DNA of 64,000 nt from Shumkonia mesophila (lineage in GTDB: Bacteria > Pseudomonadota > Alphaproteobacteria > Rhodospirillales > Shumkoniaceae), in assembly GCF_026163695.1 (NCBI RefSeq), contig NZ_JAOTID010000009.1:1-64000 (forward strand), in the 5' to 3' direction. Shown one piece after another: positions 1 to 8,989 of this stretch. The notes beneath the pieces were generated by a model. That model did no database searches, was not told where the DNA came from, and was given only the letters and a program-made list of their open reading frames with translations. The position numbers and the translations under genes are program-made. Position 1 is the stretch's first letter; the number at the start of each line of letters is the position of its first letter.

Positions 1-443
1 AGCATCGAGACCTCGGCAACGCGCAGGCCGGCGCCGTAGGCGACCGACAGCGCCGCCTGGTGCTTGATGCAGGTGGTCGCGTTGAGCAGACGGGCCACCT
101 CGTCCCGGCTCAGCACCACGGGCAGCTTGCGCGGATGCCTCACCCGCACAAGCTTGCGGGCAAGGTCGGGCCGATCGAGCGTATGGGTGAAGAAGAAGCG
201 CAGCGCCGACACGATGCTGTTCATGGTCGGCGCCGGCATCCCGGCCTCGCCCTGCTCGATCTGGAACCGGCGCAGGTCTTCCGCCGTCGCCCGATCAGGC
301 GACCGCCCGACGAAGGTGGCAAACCGGCCCACGTCGCGAAGGTAGTTGCGCTGCGTCTCCGGCGAGAACCGGCGCATGTTCATGTCGTCGATCAGCCGCT
401 GGCGCAGCGGGCTGACAGGGACCGCGGAAATGGACTCGTTCAT
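1..443 (-). CDS. Tyrosine recombinase (phage-integrase family), 3' end cut by window
   Basis: Translating the minus strand from the ATG at 443 gives about 147 residues before the window edge. Residues 10-100 look like the N-terminal SAM-like core-binding domain of tyrosine recombinases (short helices, SPETQRNYLRDVGRF, STMNS-like segment read here as APTMNSIVSALRFFF). The catalytic domain starts near residue 108, and the last visible segment GAGLRVAEVSML carries the first catalytic arginine of the R-H-R-Y set; the rest lies outside. An AGGAG ribosome site precedes the start. Such integrases act in integrons, islands or IS91-like elements, so the window edge may be the border of a mobile region. 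Family confident, element type unknown. Confidence 0.85.
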   Translation of the reverse strand, partial: MNESISAVPVSPLRQRLIDDMNMRRFSPETQRNYLRDVGRFATFVGRSPDRATAEDLRRFQIEQGEAGMPAPTMNSIVSALRFFFTHTLDRPDLARKLVRVRHPRKLPVVLSRDEVARLLNATTCIKHQAALSVAYGAGLRVAEVSM

Positions 444-985
444 CGTCTGGCTCCTCTTGGTTGAAAGGAGCCAAAATGGTCCACCCCGGCCGGGCGATCC
501 TCAATCGAGACCAGATGATCGACGGCCTGCCGCCTACCTCACCGCTCGCACCCCTCCCGCGCAGCGGGTTCGTTCCCCGGCCCAATCCGGAACCACGCAT
601 CGCACATGCCGCAATGCCCCATTCTCGCCAACCTTGATTTTTCCGGCGAAATATGCTTTTATTCCTCTATTCGCTCTTTGAATGGTAAATAGGCTCAATT
701 CGGCGCGCCAAGCTTGTCGCGGCGCGTCCCTCCATTACCGCCGACGCGGGAACCGGCGCGGCCGATGGGCGGCTCCGCCGCCCCGCCGTCCACAACACAA
801 CCTCCTGAAACCAAACGAGAAATCGGCAAAATGATGACATTCGACGACGTTCGATGACAATCCTACGGCGCGGCGGGCGATTTCCGCCGGTCCGTCAAGG
901 ACTTAAGTCATATCAGCGGTGCCGAATAATCATCATTCGTCGCCGCCCAGGCGGCGCCGGCGTCCTCCGCTCCGCTCCCCTCCCC
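444..985. other. Gene-free stretch beside the integrase
   Basis: This 542-bp stretch lies between the integrase start and the stop of xylulokinase. Short frames exist on both strands but none has a convincing ribosome site and recognisable protein. The middle (about 630-700) is markedly more AT-rich than the surroundings and could hold the integrase promoter. I see no tRNA, terminator or transposon ends. Confidence 0.5.
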
Positions 986-2452
986 TCACCCCCGGGCGAA
1001 CTCTTCCCTGAGCTGGCGGTAGAGGCGGCGGTAGCGGGCCAGTTTTTCGCCATAGGCGGCGGCGAGCGCTTGGTCGGGCTCGACGACATGATCGACGGCG
1101 GGCGGCGTGCAGACGGCCAGCGGGTCCTCGCCCGTCGCCGCCAGGCGGCCGAGGCGGGCGGCCCCATAGGCGGGGCCGATTTCGCCGCCGGCATGATAGG
1201 TGAGCGGCCGGCCGAGCACGGTTGCCAGGATGCGCCCCCACAGCCGGCTGCGGGCGCCGCCGCCGATGACCGAGACGGTGTCGATTTCGGCCCCCGCCGC
1301 CAGCAGCGCGTCCTGGCCGTCGGCGAAGGCGAAGGCCACGCCCTCCAACACGGCGCTGCCCAGCGCGGCGCGGTCGGCATCGAAGGTGAGGCCGAAGAAC
1401 ACGCCCTTGGCGGCGGGGTCGTTGTGCGGCGTACGCTCGCCGGCCAGATAGGGCAGGAAGGCGACGGAGGCCCGGGCATCGCCGGCCGCCTCGATCTCGG
1501 CCACCAGCGCCGCTTCGCTGCCGGCGCCGGTCAGCGCCATCACCCACGAAAGGCAGGACGCCGCGCTCAAGATCACCGACATCTGGTGCCAGGTGCCGGG
1601 CAGGCAGTGGCAGAAGGCGTGCACCGCCTGTTCCGGGTTGGGCGAGAAGGCGGCGTTGGCGACGAAATAAACCCCCGAGGTGCCGAGCGAGAGAAACGCC
1701 CGGCCCGGCGCCACGGTGCCGACGCCCACCGCGCCGGCCGCGTTGTCCCCGGCCCCGCCGGCCACCACGACGCCCGCGCCCATGCCCCAATCGGCGGCGA
1801 GTTCGGGCTTGAGGGTGCCGCCGGGTTGGCTGCCCTCGACCAGGCGGGGCATGTGGTCGCGGCTCAGCCCGGTGGCCGCCAGCATGGCTTCCGACCACGC
1901 GCGGCCGGCGACATCGAGCCACAGGGTGCCGGCGGCGTCCGACATCTCGGAAACATGCTCGCCGGTCAGGCGCAGGCGCAAATAGTCCTTGGGCAGCAAC
2001 ACCTTCGCGACGCGCTTGAACACATCGGGCTCGTGGCCGGCCACCCACAAAAGCTTGGGCGCCGTGAAGCCGGGCATGGCGAGGTTGCCGGTGATCCTGC
2101 GCGAGGCCGGCTCGCGGCGCTCCAGCTCGGCGCACTCGGCCGCCGAGCGGCCGTCGTTCCACAGGATGGCCGGGCGCAGCACGGCATCGTTGTCATCGAG
2201 CAGCGTGGCGCCGTGCATCTGGCCGGACAGGCCGATGCCGCGCACCGCCGCCAGTTCCTTCGGGTGGCTGGCCTTGAGGGCGGCGAGGGCGGCGAGCGTC
2301 GCCCGCCACCAGGCCTCGGGGTCCTGCTCCGACCACAAGGGATGCGGGCGGGCGACGTCGAGCGGGGCCGCGCCCTGCCCGATCACCGCCTGGGCGTCGT
2401 CGACCAGCGCCGCCTTGACGCCCGAGGTGCCGAGATCGATGCCGAGGTACAT
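986..2452 (-). CDS. xylB: Xylulokinase
   Basis: A 488-residue FGGY-family sugar kinase, the usual length for XylB, which phosphorylates D-xylulose with ATP and feeds the pentose phosphate pathway. The N-terminal phosphate-1 motif reads GIDLGTSGVKAAL, SGQMHG follows near residue 80, WNDGRSAAECAEL lies in the substrate region, and GGGARSRLWGRILATVLGRP near residue 400 is the ATPase-fold adenosine segment. GGGGAGGG precedes the ATG at 2452. The aldo/keto reductase gene ends 13 bp upstream on the same strand, so the two are probably cotranscribed. A kinase for another ketose is possible; the sequence alone cannot separate them fully. Confidence 0.9.
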   Translation of the reverse strand: MYLGIDLGTSGVKAALVDDAQAVIGQGAAPLDVARPHPLWSEQDPEAWWRATLAALAALKASHPKELAAVRGIGLSGQMHGATLLDDNDAVLRPAILWNDGRSAAECAELERREPASRRITGNLAMPGFTAPKLLWVAGHEPDVFKRVAKVLLPKDYLRLRLTGEHVSEMSDAAGTLWLDVAGRAWSEAMLAATGLSRDHMPRLVEGSQPGGTLKPELAADWGMGAGVVVAGGAGDNAAGAVGVGTVAPGRAFLSLGTSGVYFVANAAFSPNPEQAVHAFCHCLPGTWHQMSVILSAASCLSWVMALTGAGSEAALVAEIEAAGDARASVAFLPYLAGERTPHNDPAAKGVFFGLTFDADRAALGSAVLEGVAFAFADGQDALLAAGAEIDTVSVIGGGARSRLWGRILATVLGRPLTYHAGGEIGPAYGAARLGRLAATGEDPLAVCTPPAVDHVVEPDQALAAAYGEKLARYRRLYRQLREEFARG

Positions 2453-2465
2453 AGGAGGCCCTCCC

Positions 2466-3452
2466 CTACCAGCGGTGATGGACGTGGGCGCGGATGCGGG
2501 CGTCGTAGAGCTTGCGCAGGCGGCGCATGGTTTCCTCGGCCAGCGCCGGCAGCACCGAGGCGGCGGCGTTGGCCCGGGCCTGTTCGGCGTTCCTGGCGCC
2601 GGGAATGACGGTGCCGACGGCGTCGTGCATCAGGATCCATTTCAGCGCGAACTGCGCCATCGTCATGCCTTCCGGCACCAGGGCGCGGATGTCGTCCACC
2701 GCGTCGAGGCCGGTTTCATAGGGCACGCCGGAGAAGGTCTCGCCGACATCGAAGGCCTCGCCATGCCGGTTGTACAGCCGGTGGTCGTCGGCGGAAAACG
2801 CGGTGTCGCGGCTCATGCGCCCGGAGAGCAGCCCGCTGGCCAGCGGCACCCGCACGATGACGCCGACCTGGCGCTCGCGGGCGAGGCGGAAGAAGAGTTC
2901 CGCCGGGCGCTGGCGGAAGATGTTGAAGATGATCTGCACCGTCTCGACGCCGGGGTATTCGGTGGCCTTGATGGCCTCCTCGACCTTCTCGACGCTGACG
3001 CCGTAGTGGCGGATCTTGCCGGCTTCCTTGAGGTCGTCCAGCGCCTCGAACACCTCGGGCCGGTAGTAGACCTCGGTCGGCGGGCAGTGCAGCTGCACCA
3101 GGTCCAGCGCGTCGGTTTCGAGGTTCTTCAGGCTGCGCTCGATCCAGGCGGTGAGGTTGTCGCGGTTGTAGGCCTCGGCGACGTGCGGGCTGGCCCGCCG
3201 GCCGGCCTTGGTGGCGACGAAGACGCCCTGGCGCCCGCCCCGTTCCTTGAGCGCGCGGGCGATGAGGCGCTCGCTGCGCCCGTCGCCGTAGACGTCGGCG
3301 GTGTCGATGAAGTCGACCCCGGCGTCGAGCGCGGCGTGGAGCGCCGCCACGGCGTCGGCGTCGTCCACGTTGCCCCAATCGGCGCCGATGGCCCAGGCGC
3401 CGAAGCCGATTTCGGAGACGCGGCCGATGCGGCCGAATTGGCGATGGTTCAT
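2466..3452 (-). CDS. Aldo/keto reductase
   Basis: A 328-residue member of the aldo/keto reductase superfamily, NAD(P)H-dependent cytosolic oxidoreductases for carbonyls and sugars. The tetrad can be followed: Asp and Tyr in DFIDTADVYGDGRSE, Lys in VATKAG, and LVQLHCP, where His of the usual motif is in place. The C-terminal cofactor segment reads VIPGARNAEQARANAAA. The ATG at 3452 is preceded by GGAGGGACC and fits the family N-terminus; a longer frame upstream runs through a palindromic repeat and is not used. Its position before xylulokinase and after a sugar-type Gfo/Idh gene suggests a sugar or sugar-alcohol substrate (inference). Confidence 0.9.
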   Translation of the reverse strand: MNHRQFGRIGRVSEIGFGAWAIGADWGNVDDADAVAALHAALDAGVDFIDTADVYGDGRSERLIARALKERGGRQGVFVATKAGRRASPHVAEAYNRDNLTAWIERSLKNLETDALDLVQLHCPPTEVYYRPEVFEALDDLKEAGKIRHYGVSVEKVEEAIKATEYPGVETVQIIFNIFRQRPAELFFRLARERQVGVIVRVPLASGLLSGRMSRDTAFSADDHRLYNRHGEAFDVGETFSGVPYETGLDAVDDIRALVPEGMTMAQFALKWILMHDAVGTVIPGARNAEQARANAAASVLPALAEETMRRLRKLYDARIRAHVHHRW

Positions 3453-3520
3453 GGACGGTCCCTCCTGTTGGCTCGAATGGACGGGTGCCCCGCATCCGCC
3501 CTCGTCGATCCCGGGCTCGC

Positions 3521-3594
3521 CCCACCTCTCCCCGGCCCTCTCCGCCCCCCGGGGCGGAGAGGGAGGGACCCGCGCAGCGGGAGGGTGAGGTGGG
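3521..3594. repeat. GC-rich nested palindrome in operon gap
   Basis: An outer stem CCCACCTC / GAGGTGGG (3521-3528 with 3587-3594) encloses a perfect 13-bp hairpin, 3536-3548 with 3551-3563, and a smaller CCCGC hairpin. The core CCCTCTCCGCC recurs at 60569-60597. It lies in the 193-bp gap between the HAD phosphatase and aldo/keto reductase genes, so it could be an interspersed repeat acting as a transcript stabiliser or attenuator. No T-run follows in the direction of transcription. Confidence 0.7.
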
Positions 3595-3645
3595 GGGGCT
3601 GAGCCGTGTCGTCGCACTGTATCACCTGCTTTCCGTTTCCGGGGT

Positions 3646-4293
3646 CTAGGCCGACGCCGGCGCCAGCAGCCCCCACGCATCGAGGCGGATTCGCAGATCC
3701 TCCGCCCCGCAGAAGTCGATGCCGTGGAAACCCAGGCGCCGGGCCGCCGCGACGTTGACCGGCGAATCGTCGATGAAGACGCACTCGCCGGCCGTCAGGC
3801 CGTAGGTTTCGAGGAAATGCAGGAAAATGGCCGGATCGGGCTTGATCAGGCGCACCTCGCCCGACACCACGATGCCGTCGAACAGCTCGAAGAAGGGAAA
3901 GCGCCGGCGGGCCTCAGCGAACTTCTCGACCGAGAAGTTGGTGATGCCATAGAGGGGGACGCCGGCCTCCTTCAGCCCTTCCAGGACCTCGACGGAATCT
4001 TCGAAGGCGTGCGTCACCATCTCGGCCCAGCGGTGGTGGTAGGCGGAGATCCGCTCGGCCTCCCCGGGGAAGCGGGCGGTCAGCTCGGCGACCCCCTCGT
4101 CGAAGGTACGCCCGGCATCCTGCATCAGGTTCCACGACGACGAGCAGACGAAGGTGAGGAAGCGCTCCATCGCCGCCTCCTCGCCCGGCCCGTAGATCTT
4201 GCGAAAAAGGTGGCGCGGATTCCACTCGATCAGCACGCCGCCGAAATCGAAGACCACGGCGCAGGGCGCCCCTCCGGCATGGTCCGCCGTCAT
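3646..4293 (-). CDS. HAD-superfamily phosphatase (subfamily IA)
   Basis: A 215-residue haloacid-dehalogenase-like hydrolase. Motif I is VFDFGGVLIEW, motif II is the Thr in GITNFS, motif III the Lys in LIKPD, and motif IV VFIDDSPVNV, so all catalytic motifs are present. This pattern resembles YihX-type sugar-phosphate phosphatases, but the substrate cannot be read from sequence. The ATG at 4293 overlaps the stop of the upstream Gfo/Idh/MocA gene by four bases (ATGA), a typical sign of translational coupling, so the pair probably acts on the same sugar or its phosphate. Confidence 0.88.
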   Translation of the reverse strand: MTADHAGGAPCAVVFDFGGVLIEWNPRHLFRKIYGPGEEAAMERFLTFVCSSSWNLMQDAGRTFDEGVAELTARFPGEAERISAYHHRWAEMVTHAFEDSVEVLEGLKEAGVPLYGITNFSVEKFAEARRRFPFFELFDGIVVSGEVRLIKPDPAIFLHFLETYGLTAGECVFIDDSPVNVAAARRLGFHGIDFCGAEDLRIRLDAWGLLAPASA

Positions 4294-5291
4294 AGCGCCT
4301 CCCACCGTGCCGATTTGCCGGAGCGGAACAGGGCATCGATGACCCGCATGTTCCTGACCGAATCCTCGAGCGGGAACTCGGCGGGCTTGCCGGTGCGGAT
4401 GCCCTCGGAAAAAGCGTCGCCCTGGAGGGTGTATTGATTGACCATGGGAAATTCCTCGGGTTTTGCCGAGATGTCGCCGAGCGCGCCTTCGGCGTCGACG
4501 AAGATGCGGCTGGGTTCGGCGGGCGCCGCATTGAAGGGGACGCGCACCTCGATGCGCCCGGCGGTGCCCAGGATCTGCACCCGCTGGTAGGGGATCAACT
4601 GGGTCGAACAGGTGAACGTCGCCTGCCCCTCGGGGAAATCGAGGATGGCGCTGGTCAGCCGGTCGACCTTCGTCGCCGGGTCGCGCTCGATCAGCGCCAC
4701 CACGCGGGTCGGCTCGGCGCCGAACAGGAAGCGCGCCGTCACCACCGGATAGCAGCCGATGTCGTAAATGCCGCCGCCGCCGATGTCGGCCTTGTTGCGG
4801 ATGTTGACGGGATCGACATTGCTGTAGCTGAAGAACGCCTGGATGGCCCGCAAGCGGCCGATGCGGCCCTCGCGCACCAAGTCGCGGGCGCGCCGCCATT
4901 GCGGGTGGTGGCGCACCATGAAGGCTTCCTGGATGCGCACCCCGGTGCGGTCGCGCACGGCGATCAGCGAGCGCGCCTCCTCGGCGGTGAGCGCGATCGG
5001 CTTCTCGCACAGCACGTGCTTGCCGGCCTCCGCCGCCTGGATGCTGACCGGCACATGCAGATGATTGGGCAACGGGTTGTAGACGGCCTCGATCTCGGGA
5101 TCGGCCAGCAGTTCCTCGTAGGTCCCATAGGCCCTGGGGATGCCCAGCTTGGCGGCCACCGCCTTGGCGGCGGCCAAATCGCGCGAAGCGATGGCGACTA
5201 CGCGGGTGAGCCGGCCCGCCTGCAGGGCGGGAATGACCTTTTCGCGGCCGATCTTGGCCGTACTGACGATTCCCCAGGCGACCGGTTGCAT
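4290..5291 (-). CDS. Gfo/Idh/MocA-family oxidoreductase
   Basis: A 333-residue NAD(P)-dependent dehydrogenase. The N-terminus VAWGIVSTAKIGREKVIPAL is the Rossmann loop variant seen in the dihydrodiol / D-xylose dehydrogenase branch of the family. The conserved CEKPIAL segment near residue 95 carries the catalytic-region lysine, and GGGGIYDIGCY near residue 175 is the usual substrate-side motif. It heads a minus-strand sugar operon: this gene, HAD phosphatase, aldo/keto reductase, xylulokinase. The promoter should lie in the AT-rich gap before cysH. Precise substrate is unknown; a pentose or other aldose is likely. Confidence 0.88.
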   Translation of the reverse strand: MQPVAWGIVSTAKIGREKVIPALQAGRLTRVVAIASRDLAAAKAVAAKLGIPRAYGTYEELLADPEIEAVYNPLPNHLHVPVSIQAAEAGKHVLCEKPIALTAEEARSLIAVRDRTGVRIQEAFMVRHHPQWRRARDLVREGRIGRLRAIQAFFSYSNVDPVNIRNKADIGGGGIYDIGCYPVVTARFLFGAEPTRVVALIERDPATKVDRLTSAILDFPEGQATFTCSTQLIPYQRVQILGTAGRIEVRVPFNAAPAEPSRIFVDAEGALGDISAKPEEFPMVNQYTLQGDAFSEGIRTGKPAEFPLEDSVRNMRVIDALFRSGKSARWEAL

Positions 5292-5518
5292 GCCTCTCTC
5301 CCCTTGCTGCCCCGATGGGGCTCTCCTCCCCTATGGTGGGCCGCCGCAACCGCCTGTCAACCTCAATCGAAGGTCGCGGGGGCGCGGCCTCGCCCGAAGG
5401 CGGCCACTCCCTTATTTAACGTTTTTATCATGTATATAAATTTAATAATACGTTTTTCTTGATTATTTTCTATCGATAGTACACATATTCATGACAAACG
5501 ACAGCCGGGACCTTCTCC
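5292..5518. promoter_or_regulatory. AT-rich divergent promoter region
   Basis: This 227-bp gap separates the divergently read Gfo/Idh gene and cysH. Bases 5410-5490 are strikingly AT-rich for this genome and contain the 10-bp palindrome CTATCGATAG (5470-5479) about 40 bp before the cysH start. A regulator site or promoter is likely there, but no clean -35/-10 pair can be chosen by eye. Confidence 0.4.
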
Positions 5519-6271
5519 ATGAGCGAACCGAGACACGACACCCCTCCTCTCGCCGCCGGCGCCGCCCAGCGGGCGGCGGACCTTGCCGCGCGCCACGGCC
5601 ATCTCCACGGCATCGACCTTATCCGCGCGACGATCCGGGAACTTCCGGGGCGCATCGCGCTGGCCTCGTCGTTCGGCGCGGAATCGGCCGTTCTTCTGCA
5701 CATGGTGTCGAGGGTCGATGCCGGCCTGCCGGTCATCTTCCTCGACACCGGCAAGCTGTTCGAGGAGACGCTACGCTACCGCGACGCCCTGGTGGCGCGC
5801 CTGGGCCTGACCGGCGTCATCGAGGCGAAGCCCGAGAAGGCGTGGCTCGCCGAGGCCGACCCCGGCGGCACGTTGTGGCGCTTCGATCCCGACCTTTGCT
5901 GCCGCATCCGCAAGGTCGCGCCGATGGAAACCGCGCTTCGCGATTTCGACGCCTGGATCACCGGGCGCAAGCGCATGCACGGCGGCGAGCGGGCGGGCCT
6001 GGATGCCATCGAGGCCGCCGACGGCCGTATCAAGATCAATCCGCTGGCCGACTGGAGCCGGCGCCGTATCGAGGCCTACCTCGAGAGCGAGAATCTGCCC
6101 CGTCATCCCCTCGAAGCCGAAGGCTTCCCGTCCATCGGCTGCGTGCCCTGCACGGCCCGCCCGCAGCCGGGAGGCGATGTCCGCTCGGGACGCTGGGCCG
6201 GCCTGGCCAAGACCGAATGCGGCATCCACCGTCCCCAGCTTGCCGCCACCCACGGAGACGACCGCCGATGA
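5519..6271 (+). CDS. cysH: Assimilatory APS (adenylyl-sulfate) reductase, CysH family
   Basis: A 250-residue cytosolic enzyme of the PAPS-reductase family that reduces activated sulfate to sulfite. It has the cysteine set of the [4Fe-4S] APS-reducing type: C127-C128 in [12 protein letters not shown]208 and C211 in IGCVPC, and the catalytic C234 in TECGIH. The SFGAES nucleotide loop is at residues 51-56 and [11 protein letters not shown] follows. Enzymes of this type use APS directly, and some also accept PAPS. The ATG at 5519 is chosen by family length. cysC follows with a four-base overlap; no sulfurylase (cysD/N) is in the window. Confidence 0.93.
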   Translation: MSEPRHDTPPLAAGAAQRAADLAARHGHLHGIDLIRATIRELPGRIALASSFGAESAVLLHMVSRVDAGLPVIFLDTGKLFEETLRYRDALVARLGLTGVIEAKPEKAWLAEADPGGTLWRFDPDLCCRIRKVAPMETALRDFDAWITGRKRMHGGERAGLDAIEAADGRIKINPLADWSRRRIEAYLESENLPRHPLEAEGFPSIGCVPCTARPQPGGDVRSGRWAGLAKTECGIHRPQLAATHGDDRR

Positions 6272-6939
6272 GAGATCTCGACCATCGCGTCGTCGGCGGC
6301 TACGTCGTCCAGGGACCCGCCGAGGCAAGCCGCAACCTGACCGCCATCGCCCACGCCGTCGGCGGCGAGGAGCGGGCCCGCGCCTATGGGCACGGCGCGG
6401 GGGTTCTGTGGCTGACCGGACTGTCGGGCAGCGGCAAGTCGACCCTGGCCATGGCGCTGGAACGCCAGCTGTTCGATCGCGGCTATGGGGTCTACGTGCT
6501 GGACGGCGACAACGTGCGGGGCGGGCTCTGCCGCGACCTCGGATTCTCGGCCGCCGACCGGGCCGAAAACATCCGCCGCGTCGCCGAAACGGCACGGCTG
6601 TTCGCCGACGCCGGCTTCGTGGTGATTTCGGCTTTCATTTCGCCCTCCCGCGAGGACCGCCAACGGGCCCGCGAGATCGTCGGCCCGGGCTTTCACGAGA
6701 TCCACGTCAAGGCCGGCCTGGAGGTCTGCGAGGCGCGCGATCCCAAGGGGCTCTACGCCAAGGCGCGGGCCGGCGAAATCGCATCTTTCACCGGAATATC
6801 GGCTCCGTATGAGGAGCCACAAGCTCCCGACCTGACGGTGGACACCGCCGCCCTGTCCATCCCCCAAGGCCTGGCCCTTCTGACCCGCTACGTCGAGGAC
6901 CGCTTCGGCCGGGAGGCGGCACTCGGCGCCACCGGCTGA
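6268..6939 (+). CDS. cysC: Adenylyl-sulfate (APS) kinase
   Basis: A 223-residue kinase that makes PAPS from APS and ATP. The P-loop GLSGSGKST sits at residues 51-59, followed by the [19 protein letters not shown] segment typical of APS kinases, [11 protein letters not shown], and the lid region [19 protein letters not shown]. Residues 1-45 form a short N-terminal extension. The ATG overlaps the cysH stop (ATGA), so the two are coupled. The in-frame stretch running back to 5491 is antisense noise over cysH, not a fusion. Its pairing with an APS-type reductase is odd, since both enzymes draw on APS. Confidence 0.93.
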   Translation: MRDLDHRVVGGYVVQGPAEASRNLTAIAHAVGGEERARAYGHGAGVLWLTGLSGSGKSTLAMALERQLFDRGYGVYVLDGDNVRGGLCRDLGFSAADRAENIRRVAETARLFADAGFVVISAFISPSREDRQRAREIVGPGFHEIHVKAGLEVCEARDPKGLYAKARAGEIASFTGISAPYEEPQAPDLTVDTAALSIPQGLALLTRYVEDRFGREAALGATG

Positions 6940-6956
6940 GGGCGGCTGGCGCCGCT

Positions 6957-7676
6957 TCAATCCTCGTGGAACTGGGCGCGTCCCATCTCGATATGATGGC
7001 GCATCGCCTCGACCGCCATCGCCGGCGAGCGCTTTTCGATCGCTTCGAGGATGCGCAGATGTTCCTTGGCCGCCTCCTGGGGCCGGCCATGCTTGTATGT
7101 GCCGTGCTGCTGTGAGACCCGCTGCACGTCCGCCTGGATCAGGCCGATGAGGGACCGCAGCAGCACATTGTTGGTGGCCTCCGCCACGCGGATGTGGAAC
7201 AGGCTGTCCTCCCCCAGCGTATCGCCGCCCTTCTGCACCTGCTCGGCCAGGTCCTCGCAGGCTTTGCGGATGTCGGCGATCTGTTCCGGCGTCGCTCTCG
7301 TCGCCGCCAATTCCGCGGAGAAGATCTCCAGCACGCCGCGAACCTCGGTCAGCATCTGCGGCGTCAGGTCTTCCATCACCAGTACGCCCCGGACCAGCCG
7401 CTCAAGCGTCTGGACGCTGATCTTCTCGACGACCGTTCCGCTTTGCGGAAAGGTCCGGACGATGCCGTAAAGCTCCAGCTTGTGAAGCGCCTCGCGCACA
7501 TGGGCGCGGCCCACCTCGAACCGCTCCATGAGAGCCCGCTCCGACGGAAGCCGTTGGCCGGGCTTCAGCACGCCGTTCGTCACCAGCTGGCTGACCTGTT
7601 CGATAATGACGTCGGCCGGGCGCTTCACACGGATGCGCTTCAGATACCCGCACACGTCCGTGTCATCTTCAAGCAT
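6957..7676 (-). CDS. FadR-subfamily GntR transcriptional regulator
   Basis: A 239-residue repressor-type protein with a winged-helix GntR domain (about residues 18-85; LPSERALMERFEVGRAHVREALHKLE) and a C-terminal all-helical FCD ligand domain, where metal-site residues such as the His in FHIRVAEATNN can be seen. It is read divergently from the TRAP operon that starts at 7908, the normal arrangement for a local regulator sensing the imported sugar acid. GGCGGAGG precedes the ATG at 7676. It converges on cysC with only 17 bp between the stop codons. Confidence 0.92.
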   Translation of the reverse strand: MLEDDTDVCGYLKRIRVKRPADVIIEQVSQLVTNGVLKPGQRLPSERALMERFEVGRAHVREALHKLELYGIVRTFPQSGTVVEKISVQTLERLVRGVLVMEDLTPQMLTEVRGVLEIFSAELAATRATPEQIADIRKACEDLAEQVQKGGDTLGEDSLFHIRVAEATNNVLLRSLIGLIQADVQRVSQQHGTYKHGRPQEAAKEHLRILEAIEKRSPAMAVEAMRHHIEMGRAQFHED

Positions 7677-7694
7677 GGAGCGCCTCCGCCATAT

Positions 7695-7716
7695 TTGGTA
7701 TTTTCAGAACCAATTT
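7695..7716. promoter_or_regulatory. Candidate operator of the FadR-type regulator
   Basis: The inverted repeat TTGGT-N9-ACCAA (7695-7713) lies 19 bp upstream of the regulator start and about 190 bp before the TRAP binding-protein gene. The overlapping 15-mer TTTCAGAACCAATTT (7702-7716) recurs with two changes at 10953-10967 in front of the dehydrogenase gene. Position and recurrence point to a binding site; no binding data are available. Confidence 0.45.
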
Positions 7717-7907
7717 ATCGGCATCCCTCAGTCATGTCAAGGATGCCATGGTTGACTTACAAGGGATATCCCAGTTATGCTCGCCAATAAAACCAAAAAA
7801 CCAATTGACCAGAACCTGATCGACATCATCCCTTGCGCGCTCAACGAGCGGCCATCGCTTGAGCGGCGAGATCGAGCAGCAGACGGAACACCCATAGGGA
7901 GGAAAGC

Positions 7908-8912
7908 ATGCACAGAATCATCGCGACCATCGCCGCCACGGCACTGGCAACCACCACCGCCGCCGCCGCGACAACCACATTCAAGTTCGAAAGCTCGGAT
8001 GCCGCCGGCAGCCAAGTCTATGAAATTCAGAAGGAATGGACCGACCGGCTCGAGGCGGCCTCGAACGGACGCTTCAAGATCGACCTCCTGCCGCTGGACG
8101 CGGTGGTCAAGTCCTCGGACATTCTGACCGGCGTGCGCAACAACGTCATCAACGGCGCCATGGCCACCAGCGCCCACTACGCAGGCGAAGACCCGGGCTT
8201 TGGCCTCATCGGCGATCCGATCAGCGCGTGGAGCTCGGACGAGGACATCCTGAAGTTCTACTACCTCGGCGGCGGCATGCAGGTCGTCGACGGCATCATG
8301 AGCGGCTGGGGCGTCAAGCTCATCGGCATCTCGCTCACGGGGTCGGAATCGTTCGTCTCGAAGAAGCCCATCCGGACGATCGAGGAATTCAAGGGCGTGA
8401 AGCTGCGCGCGCCGACCGGGCCGGTGCACAAGCTGTTCTCCGCCTTCGGGGCGGCGCCGGTCAGCCTGCCGAGTTCCGAGGTCTATACCTCGCTCGACAA
8501 GGGCGTGATCGACGCGGCGGATTATTCGACCTTCGCCAGCAACCAGAAGCAGGGCGTGAACGACATCGCCAAGTTCCCGATCTATCCCGGCTTCCATTCC
8601 TCGCCCACGGTTCACATCATCATGAACCTGAAGGAGTGGGAAAAGATCGGAAAGAACGACCAGGTCTTCCTGCAGTCCTACTTCAAGGGCCTGGCCATGG
8701 ATTCGCTGATCCGCCCCCATTACGAAGATCGCGTCGCGGTCGCCCAGGCCCTCAAGAAGGGCGTGCAGCCGATCGCCTGGAGCGACGAAGAGCGAGCGAA
8801 AGTGCGCCAGCACGCCCAGAAGATCTGGGAAGAGATCGCGGCCAAGTCGGAGATCGGCAAGAAGTTCCTCGATACCCTGATGACCTTCCTCAAGGCCCAG
8901 GGGCAGATGTAA
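7908..8912 (+). CDS. dctP: TRAP transporter periplasmic binding protein (DctP family)
   Basis: A 334-residue solute-binding protein of a tripartite ATP-independent transporter. A signal peptide covers about residues 1-23 (MHRIIATIAATALATTTAAA). The mature part has the DctP pattern, including the conserved arginine region KGVKLRAPTGPVHKLFSAFGAAPVSLP-type segment at residues 162-190 and SSEVYTSLDKGVIDAAD, the hinge segment found throughout the family. GGGAGGAAAGC precedes the ATG. The membrane subunits follow directly. Substrate is unknown; the neighbouring zinc dehydrogenase and FadR regulator suggest a sugar acid or polyol acid. Confidence 0.92.
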   Translation: MHRIIATIAATALATTTAAAATTTFKFESSDAAGSQVYEIQKEWTDRLEAASNGRFKIDLLPLDAVVKSSDILTGVRNNVINGAMATSAHYAGEDPGFGLIGDPISAWSSDEDILKFYYLGGGMQVVDGIMSGWGVKLIGISLTGSESFVSKKPIRTIEEFKGVKLRAPTGPVHKLFSAFGAAPVSLPSSEVYTSLDKGVIDAADYSTFASNQKQGVNDIAKFPIYPGFHSSPTVHIIMNLKEWEKIGKNDQVFLQSYFKGLAMDSLIRPHYEDRVAVAQALKKGVQPIAWSDEERAKVRQHAQKIWEEIAAKSEIGKKFLDTLMTFLKAQGQM

Positions 8913-8989
8913 CCTGGAAACCGCCGCGGGACGCGCCTCCGGCCCGGCCCGCGGCCTTCTTCCGAACGGCCCTCGCCATGGGAGGAACC

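Noticed and set aside
854-2608. 584-aa plus-strand frame
   Set aside because: It is antisense to xylulokinase and the start of the aldo/keto reductase gene, with His/Gly/Arg-rich composition typical of high-GC shadow frames and no recognisable domain.
5491-6267. N-terminal extension fused to APS kinase
   Set aside because: The in-frame stretch lies out of frame over cysH; the ATG at 6268 coupled to the cysH stop is the natural start.
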